This document shows positions 56,946 through 64,000 of a stretch of 64,000 nucleotides of DNA, in pieces; positions within the stretch are counted from its first letter, which is position 1; every line of letters starts with the position of its first letter. Source of the DNA: Cornus controversa (Eukaryota > Streptophyta > Magnoliopsida > Cornales > Cornaceae); contig CM048845.1 in NCBI GenBank assembly GCA_026545225.1, forward strand, positions 37,093,501-37,157,500, given 5' to 3'. The translations under genes were made by a program, and so were the position numbers. The notes beneath the pieces were generated by a model that saw only the letters and a list, made by a program, of their open reading frames with translations, was not told the DNA's origin and searched no databases.

Positions 56946-58348
56946 TGATAAGTATTGAATGTTATACATTCTTGCGCCTTTACTTATGTATCTTGATCCC
57001 ATAGCTGCACATATTGTATAGTTTTTATGTGTTTTTTATGTTTTTGATGATTTCAGGTTCAAACTCAGAATGTGGCGTAATTCGACTCCTTTATCTGTTC
57101 AACAATGTATTCCTATTTCCTACCATACTTCATGAAAAGTCTACATCAAGGAATAGTGAATGGCGTGTCAAGACAGGAGCCAAAAAGTTAGAAAGTTGAA
57201 GATCTGTAGAAGAAGGAAGATCGATGCATTGAAGTAACCAATTCGATGCATCGCAGCTTCGTTGCATCGAAGTGCATCACCCGAACTTGCTGAAGATATT
57301 TTTCTGTAGATATTTTCTCCACTTGCCACTTGTCTAATTTTGCTTGGATAAAGCCTTGCACGAAATTTCTATGATATTTTGAGCCTCAGATCAGTTATAT
57401 AGCTAGAGAATATATAATAGAAAGAAAACACACAATTCTTATAATAGAGAGCATATTTAAGATTCTAGAGAGAGAAAGTGAAGTTCTAGAGAGGGAAAGC
57501 TTTAAAGAGGACTTTGTAAGGCCTTGAAGACAATTTTGAGCATGGGATCATCTCTGTCTATGGAGTGCTTCCAACGCACCATGATCAACTAATCCTTCTC
57601 TAGGGTTTTGACAAACCCTAACTTTGTAACTATGTTCTAACTTCAATGAATTGGAAATTTTTATGTATTTTGTGTATATGTCTTTTGCCTTGAGCTTTAT
57701 ATAAATATGAGTTTACAAATTCTCCATGTTTATGTGTTTTGTTATTTATCTTCTTATCTTAGAATGCTTAAATTCGTCACATGATCCTTAAACACTTGTA
57801 AGTTTTCACTATAACATGCATAGCTAGATTTGCATAGTCCATGCCTAGAGAAGGTGATTTCACTACAATTAAGTAAGTAGGTAGGTAGGGAAATCAAGTG
57901 ACGATGATTTTGCTACAAGTAGGCAATTAGGTAATTAGGGAAATCACACTTTTCGAATATGGATTATAGTATATTAAGGTGTGTGTATTCTCTTGGCGAC
58001 ATTGTTGTTGGTGGGACTTGTCAACGCGTCATTAGTTTACATTTACATGAATTCTCCCAATTTATTATAAGTATGACATATTACGAGGCTGGTGGGGAAG
58101 TCTAACCCTAGTCTTTTATTCTTCTCTCAACTTTGTATTTAAATTATCTTTTATGCTTTCACAGTAGAGTAAGACTCAACCAACACGTGGTTGTGGTTTA
58201 AACAAGACTAACCCTCAATCTTTAGCAAGTTATACCTACGTAGTCTCTGTGGGATCGACACCCTCAACTTAGAGCCCTATCCTTCAAGGATTCGTTCTAT
58301 TGCGAGTGGTAAATTTATAAATTACGAGTAGCGCAACCGCATACAACA
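56946..58348 (+). repeat. 3' LTR of the Athila-type element (1.40 kb)
   Basis: Starts TGATAAGTATTGAATG and ends CCGCATACAACA before the AATCT duplication. Compared with the 5' LTR it lacks 34 bp near 57800 and has an extra palindrome unit at 57221-57285. Confidence 0.93.
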
Positions 58349-61292
58349 AATCTTGACATAAAAATCCCGATAATTGTACCCCATGATTTATGAAGATCAT
58401 ATGAATTTTCTCAGCTCCAAATAACTTGATTTGGTCATTCATATTGCATGATGAATTTTTATGTCAAAGATGTGAAATTTGTTTTGTACTAAAATGAAAA
58501 TTAGATTTTGATTCACTTGGAATTTGATTTTGAAACTATTTTTATTGAATTCAAATGGGGGGTACTTTACTTATTTACATTGAATAACTTAAAGTAAATA
58601 GAAATATAAATCTATTTACTTAAATGTTTTCAATGTAAATAAGTATGCAGTGTGTAGTGTAGTAATGCACTATGCAGGAGAAATTGGCTGAGTTTGAAAA
58701 TCGTTTTGACATGGGAGCTTTTAGTCACCTAATAGAACCTATCAATTAGTTGATAGAGGAATTTTGGTTGCCTGATGGAACCCATCAGCCGACTGGTAGA
58801 AGTTGGAATTCATTCTAGTAGGGTGTGCAAAACAAGGGATGCTGAAACATCGTTTCAGCTATGCTTCAACTGATCGAAACTTTGTCATCAGCCGGCCGAT
58901 GAATTCATCATTCGGTCGATATTGCCAGATTTTGTGCCCAATGACTAGTTTCTACATTTAATGTTTTCCAACCACTTCCAAATGGCCAAAATTCGTTCTT
59001 GGACTATAAATACACCTTATATATGCATTATACAAGTGAGAGAGCCTACCATAACCCTCCATGATCATATATTGTTGGTAGATATTACCTTATAGCTTAA
59101 ATCTTCATATGATTCATCTATTGGTAGTCACTACTATTGAGCCAAACACTGAGATATCATTCATAGTGGCAAAATCCTAGGGAAGAGCTTTCAATTAAGT
59201 ATTTAATTACTAACTCTAGGTATGTGAGCTATAATTTATGTATCTATCCATTGAGCTATCATTTGTGTATCTATCCATTGAGAGATATTCTCTATTGTAC
59301 CTAAACTTTTATGCATCCTATTTGAGAGGAAGACCAAGTGATGCACTTAACAGAGAAGCCCAAGTCATGAGCCTGGCAAAGAAGTCTTGGTGAGGTTTTT
59401 ATTGAGTAAGGAAGTCCAAGTCATGAGCTTAACAAGGAAGTCTCAGTGAGGTGTTCACGGAATAAGGAAGCCCAAGTGGTTTACTTGGCAATTGTACAGT
59501 TTTGCTTTCCACCCTTAAGGAAAGCTCTATAGTAGAAACTTCAAGAGGTGCTCTTGAGGCATAGACGTAGGCAATAGGAGTTGAATCATGTAAAAATCAT
59601 GGTGTCATTTGGTTTGCACTTCTCTATCCTTAAACTCCTTTATTTTATAGCATTTCATTTATTTAAATTTCATATGCTTTATATATGAAAGCTACAAGTT
59701 TATATGCTTTAATTCACACGAGGAGGATGGGATGAATCCTTGGAATATCTTGGTTGAGTTGTGGAATTAGTTAAATGTTGATTGATTGAATTTTTATTTG
59801 ATTATCTAATTGTCAATCAATTTGCATACCATGTGTTTGATAATGCGCTATCAACATTTTCACACACTACAAGCATGATATGTTATACTTACACGAGCAC
59901 TTACTCTTGTTATTGTATCCATTAAGTGTATAATAGCTGTCTAAGATAGAGCATTATCATTCCCACTTGTTGAATACATAAGTTCACCAAGTATTTGACA
60001 AAAGTCTATTCAAACTTATTTTTGTCAAAACAAGCTAAACCAAAAAAAGTTCTATTATTTGCTTAATGTCCCTATTCACCCCTCCTTTAGGTACAATTCT
60101 CGGGTCACACATGGGATTCATTAATGTTGTTTTTAAGCCATGAGATAGCATGTATGCATTTTGAATGCTAAATGTTTGAGAAAATGCACCAAAGGAAGAA
60201 ATTCTGTGAAAATGTTTATGTTGATGCCTTATGTAAGGAATTACATGCATTGTAATATGTAGGTTGAGCATGTGTTAGCATGGTAGTGTGATAGGAGTTA
60301 TAATGTGATGTATGCATAATAATCATGTTAGTTATGAAGTTATGTGGCTTAATGCACATTTGTAGAATTTCAAAAATTATTGATGAATCAGAGTTGTGCA
60401 TGGCATTCGGAGTTGCCCAACCATGTCACAGAGGTGGAAAATTATCCACATTGGTATTGTTGACCCAAAGGTGTTGACCTAAGGGCAATCTAGTCATTTT
60501 GATAATTACAAACCATTAATGGTGTTTTAGCACTAATGTCTATATTAAGTTATTGAGCTAGTTGATCAAATTCAAAGGCAAGACTTAAGGAAACAAATCC
60601 AATTCCAAACACTTCAAGCTCAATAGCGTGTCACATACATATACAAAGTGTATTAAAATTAAGGAACATCAAAATAGAAGTTTTGAAGAGGACAAGGATT
60701 ACCAAGCTCAAGAAAGCAATCCAAAGAAGCAAAACCCAACTTCAAAAGCTCAACCGTTCAAACCATATTGAAGAAAGGGGTAGATAGGTTGGTGAGTGTT
60801 TAGGAATTAATGTTAAAGTATTTTTGAATTCCTTTGAAGTTCAAATATTTCATAGATCATGCATAAAAATGTTTTTCAACTATACTTGATCTTTCGTTAA
60901 TTAAACAGTATGTTTTAAACATCACTCATATACCTTCATGGACCTATAAATGTGTTTGAACATTCAACCCCTCAAAAATGGCAAACTCACACACTTGTAG
61001 AGTTTCGGTCACCTGATGGGCTCCATTAGCTAGCTAACTGAACCTGGAATTCATTATAGTTAGTTATGCAAAATAGGGGAAGCCAGAACATTATTTCAGC
61101 CAGTCGAAATAGTGTTATCAGTCGTCTAATAAGACCCATTAGATGGCTGGTAGAAACTGGAATTCATTCCAGTAGATGTGCAGAACAGGGGAAGCTAAAA
61201 CATTGTTTCAATTGGTCGAAGCATAACTTCAACTGACCGAAGCAATGTTCATCAGCCGACCGACGAATTCATTAGCCGGTCGATACTATCAA
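58349..61292 (+). other. Retroelement-derived LTR fragments, no intact gene
   Basis: Contains two copies of a module with GGAATTCATT, CAGCCGACCG and GGTCGATA words (58690-58925 and 61005-61290), an LTR-type TATA box (TATAAATACA, 59005-59014) followed by a leader, and a phrase near 60075 (CCCTATTCACCCCTCC) often seen near the ends of plant retroelement LTRs. From 60461 a TGTTGACCCAAAGG start may be another LTR. I cannot set element limits. The short ORFs have no known domain. Confidence 0.5.
59005..59014 (+). promoter_or_regulatory. LTR-type TATA box
   Basis: TATAAATACA about 80 bp downstream of a palindrome module, with an AGAGAGCC leader following. The assignment as an LTR promoter is inferred. 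Confidence 0.45.
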
Positions 61293-61545
61293 TGTCACGT
61301 CCCAAAATTTGAGTCACCAAAACACCCCCGATCTGAGCCTAAACCCTGGTCGTGAGGTGTCACACTTACCTGGTAACTATCACATGTCCTCAGAATAAAT
61401 ACGACAATTATCGTTCAATCACTACCAAAACCCTCGACTCCAATTCGGACTGTCGAGATCATCATCATCGCAAAAGCCTTTCACTATAATCTCAATCATT
61501 CCCTAAACCTGGGTCGTCACCTAAGACTAATCAATCTAAGTCTTA
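61293..61545 (-). repeat. LTR 3'-end fragment, long-LTR family, minus strand
   Basis: The plus strand begins TGTCACGTCCCAAAAT, the inverse of a GGGACGTGACA LTR end, followed by GATCTGAGCC and GGTCGTGAGGTG, similar to the last 100 bp of the 4 kb LTR read in reverse. Right limit unclear. Confidence 0.55.
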
Positions 61546-61975
61546 ACCATCATTTTGGCCAACCAAAACATAGCCACCAGTTGATCGATAAATGTATTAG
61601 TCGGTTGGCTAAATTAGAAGTATCAAACCCGAGAGTTGGGAAAATTGGGATTAAGGAAAACATCATTTCGGCCGACCAAGATTGGGTTTAAACCGATCGA
61701 AACAGGCCCATTCAGCCAGCTAAAGAAATGGTCAGCCAAATGGAACATGGCTGAAATAGGATGAGTGGTTTGGGGAGTGGAACTAGGGTAGTGACATATA
61801 TAGCCTAGTGTGGGACCATTAGATTGAGTTGTTAACTTCAATATGAGGTTTTGAGGGCTATCATGACAAGTAAGAAGATAAAGAATGGTCAACGGTGGAA
61901 GTGTTGACATGTAACATTCCTTGCCCTTGATTTCTTATACCGTTCTAGGTATGGGAAATCGGGGCTTGACATGTT
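61546..61975 (+). repeat. LTR 3'-end fragment, long-LTR family, plus strand
   Basis: Ends GAAATCGGGGCTTGACA and carries CGGTCGG / CCGACCA-type inverted words at 61555-61745, in the same relative position as in the 7239-9670 LTR. Its start is lost. Confidence 0.6.
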
Positions 61976-61999
61976 TTCTATTATTTTTTACTTATTTTT

Positions 62000-62121
62000 T
62001 AAGGAAAATTAGGATTTTTAATATCTATAAAAACTTGATATGAGTTCTCTCTCAGTGTGATTTGACAACGCTTTTACTATACATAAAATTCATATTTTAG
62101 AGAGAGAGAAAGCATTGAGAT
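62000..62121. other. Spacer between LTR fragments
   Basis: AT-rich sequence with an AGAGAGAGA run at 62098-62110. Nothing recognisable. Confidence 0.5.
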
Positions 62122-64000
62122 TGTTGCGCCCCGATTCCCGAGAACCAGGGTGTGAACTCCGTGAGATCACCCTCACGATATAACCATCACCTGATCATAC
62201 AATCTCAATTTTCTATTATTTTCAAGAAAATTGGGCAATACCCATTTGAATAAATCAGATCCTGATATGTCATTCATACTTTAAATTCAAATGGACACTT
62301 ACGGGCACGTGTCCCCCCAACATTCACATTCTAAATTCAAAATGGACACTTCTGGGCACGTGTCCCCCCAATATTCCTATAACATGCATAATACAATCGA
62401 AAATATGTCTTAGTCCTTGAATGTCCATCTCATATACATACATCAAATGAAATGTACAATTGGGATAAATTACCCAATATACAATGTCCAGTTACATTTA
62501 ATCCAAATGTACAACATCCATCTAATATCCTAGACATAAATTAGATTCTAAGGAGTCTAATCACTACCTCTGCAACTGGTACTATCAGTCCCCTAACTGA
62601 CTCTGAAATTAGCAATACCTGCAAAACCTGGGAGGGATGAGCTCAAAGGCCCAACAAGGTATGTAAAACCATACTATCACTGCTGCAACCGGTCGATCCT
62701 CATATATTCTCAAAAACATACACATTTAAATATATCACAATATTTAAATCATACTGCACCTAGCATATATGAACCAACAACGCATATGAAAAAATATAGC
62801 ACATATGTACATATGAGTCAACCACACATGATTTTTGAAATCATTTTCAACATGCTTGAAAGCAGTAAACATCCAGCACCAATATGTATATAGAACATAT
62901 ATGTCGAAACCTTTACATAAACAATGTAATTCAATCACCACGTTCCCTACTCAACAAGTGGTAATCTCAAATGCAATGGAGATTCATTTAAACCGTACAA
63001 TATGCTTAAAAAGCAATAACCTCCAACATATATCATGTTCATTCACAAGCAATGCATTCTATATATAAGAATGCATTAAACACATAGCATGCTTCTCAAT
63101 TTAAAATGAAAGCAATATCATCCTCTTGTCTCCCTCTCGGACTCAACCCGATATCCTAGCATAATTCTTAACCAACCATGCGACCTGAGACGCTTCTCAC
63201 ACAATCTCGATACTGCCACCAAGTAAGTCACATACTCTGAGGTGGTTAGGTGGCTTCGGGATTTTCCCACTGAGCAAATCACATACTCCAAAGCAATTGG
63301 ATGGTCCCGGAATACATCACCGAGTAAGTCACATACTCCAAGGTGGTTAGATAGTTTTGGAATACATCACCGAGTAAATCATATACTCCAAGGTGGTTAA
63401 ATGGATCATCACCGAGTCATCACATACTTCAAGGTGTTTAAATGGATCATCATCGAGTCATCACATACTCCAAGGTGGTTAAATGGATCATCACCGAGTC
63501 ATCACATACTCTAAGGTGATTTAATGGGTTATCACCGAGTCATCACATACTCCAAGGTGAATAGGTTACTCTCCCACATTTCTCTGTTCTTCTCACAACG
63601 GCCCCATACATGCATTTCGGACATATATGTATCAAGCATCTAAGAGTCATGTTACGCAATGCATAAATAAGTTATGAAAATACTTAGCATGCATTTCACC
63701 TCCACAAAGCCACATGTATGACTACCTATACATGTAAAACCTAGCATAAAACTCACATATGCTCACAAAGCTTCACAAATGCACACATTTTCTATGTATA
63801 GACATCATGCATTTAACTCACACAAACCCACATATAATCATGTAAATGTCAAATCCCGCATATAATTTACATATGCGCATATACTAGCATAAATATCATC
63901 ATGCTTCACTCAATGCATGCATTTACTACAAGTAATTAACATGCTCTTCATCCACAATATATGACCACATATATACTCCATCACCCATATATGTATTATG
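62122..64000 (-). repeat. LTR of the long-LTR gypsy family, minus strand, runs off the window
   Basis: The plus strand starts TGTTGCGCCCCGATTCCC, the inverse of a GGGGCGCAACA end, and the next 300 bp match the 3' end of the 4 kb solo LTR in reverse (for example CCTGATCATACAATCTC and GGGCACGTGTCCCCCC). At least 1.88 kb is present. It holds a tandem array at 63221-63555. Whether it is solo or part of a full element cannot be seen. Confidence 0.8.
63221..63555. repeat. Tandem array of ~41-bp units in the minus-strand LTR
   Basis: About eight imperfect copies built around CACATACTCCAAGGTGGTTA and TCACCGAGT. The other LTR copies carry a single comparable phrase (AGTATGTGGTCCCAAAGC), so the array expanded in this copy. 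Confidence 0.92.

Larger units (their letters stand above)
42192..58348 (+). mobile_element. Athila-type Ty3/gypsy element with nested insertions (16.2 kb)
   Basis: Both LTRs (42192-43593 and 56946-58348) and a 5-bp target duplication AATCT (42187-42191 and 58349-58353) are present. An Asp-type primer site lies just inside the 5' LTR and a polypurine-like GTTTGGGGG just before the 3' LTR. Athila-type gag and protease remnants follow the 5' LTR. The RT-integrase part is missing, and the rest is taken up by a solo LTR (47018-48386), a plant-transposon-type ORF region (48592-49640), a second Athila-like LTR (50923-56334) and the 4 kb solo LTR inside that. The two LTRs differ at about 8 of the first 92 bases by eye, so the insertion is old. 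Confidence 0.9.

Noticed and set aside
63221..63555. CRISPR-like array
   Set aside because: Units are contiguous and imperfect without spacers, within a plant LTR.

Overview
This window is nuclear DNA of a flowering plant, probably a eudicot with a transposon-rich genome. The evidence is one split nuclear gene for a chloroplast-division protein with GT-AG introns, surrounded by Ty3/gypsy and Ty1/copia LTR retrotransposons typical of plants. I see no bacterial operon, CRISPR array, rRNA or tRNA gene. I cannot name the species.

The only host protein-coding gene I can support is PARC6 (also called CDP1 or ARC6H) on the minus strand, 35802 down to 14776. I resolved twelve exons by reading splice sites. 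They join into one open frame of 815 codons including the stop (814 aa), close to the roughly 820 aa of the Arabidopsis protein. The gene spans 21 kb because introns 1 (5.2 kb), 8 (9.75 kb) and 10 (1.5 kb) are filled with mobile DNA. Intron 8 holds a complete 5.3 kb non-autonomous gypsy element with a 5-bp target duplication. Intron 1 holds a hAT-type MITE and a tandem triplication that copies the exon 2 splice acceptor. Intron 10 holds an 0.8 kb terminal-inverted-repeat element.

Left flank (1-14775): a decayed gypsy element on the minus strand (gag, protease, RT, RNase H, iMet-type primer site, partial LTR), then a 5'-truncated gypsy element on the plus strand with its 2.4 kb 3' LTR, then a copia 3' remnant with its LTR, then 3.5 kb of intergenic DNA with a 76-bp perfect palindrome.

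Right flank (35803-64000): a Tourist-like MITE and short tandem duplications upstream of PARC6, then a stack of nested LTR elements. The backbone from about 42.2 to 58.3 kb is an Athila-type element with both LTRs, an Asp-type primer site and a 5-bp target duplication. Into or beside it are inserted a 1.37 kb solo LTR (target duplication TTATT), a second Athila-type LTR, and a 4.0 kb solo LTR of another gypsy family (target duplication TAGAA). A 2.5 kb solo LTR of that same long-LTR family lies at 39083-41576 (target duplication TGTAG), and another copy, minus strand, runs off the right end.

The retroelement proteins are all broken by stops and frameshifts, so the genes here do not work together as a system. 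The observations most worth a second look are short palindromic modules shared by LTRs of different lineages, the protease-integrase fusion element inside intron 8, decoy splice acceptors in intron 1, and a small acidic ORF with a SUMO-interaction-like motif upstream of a gypsy gag.
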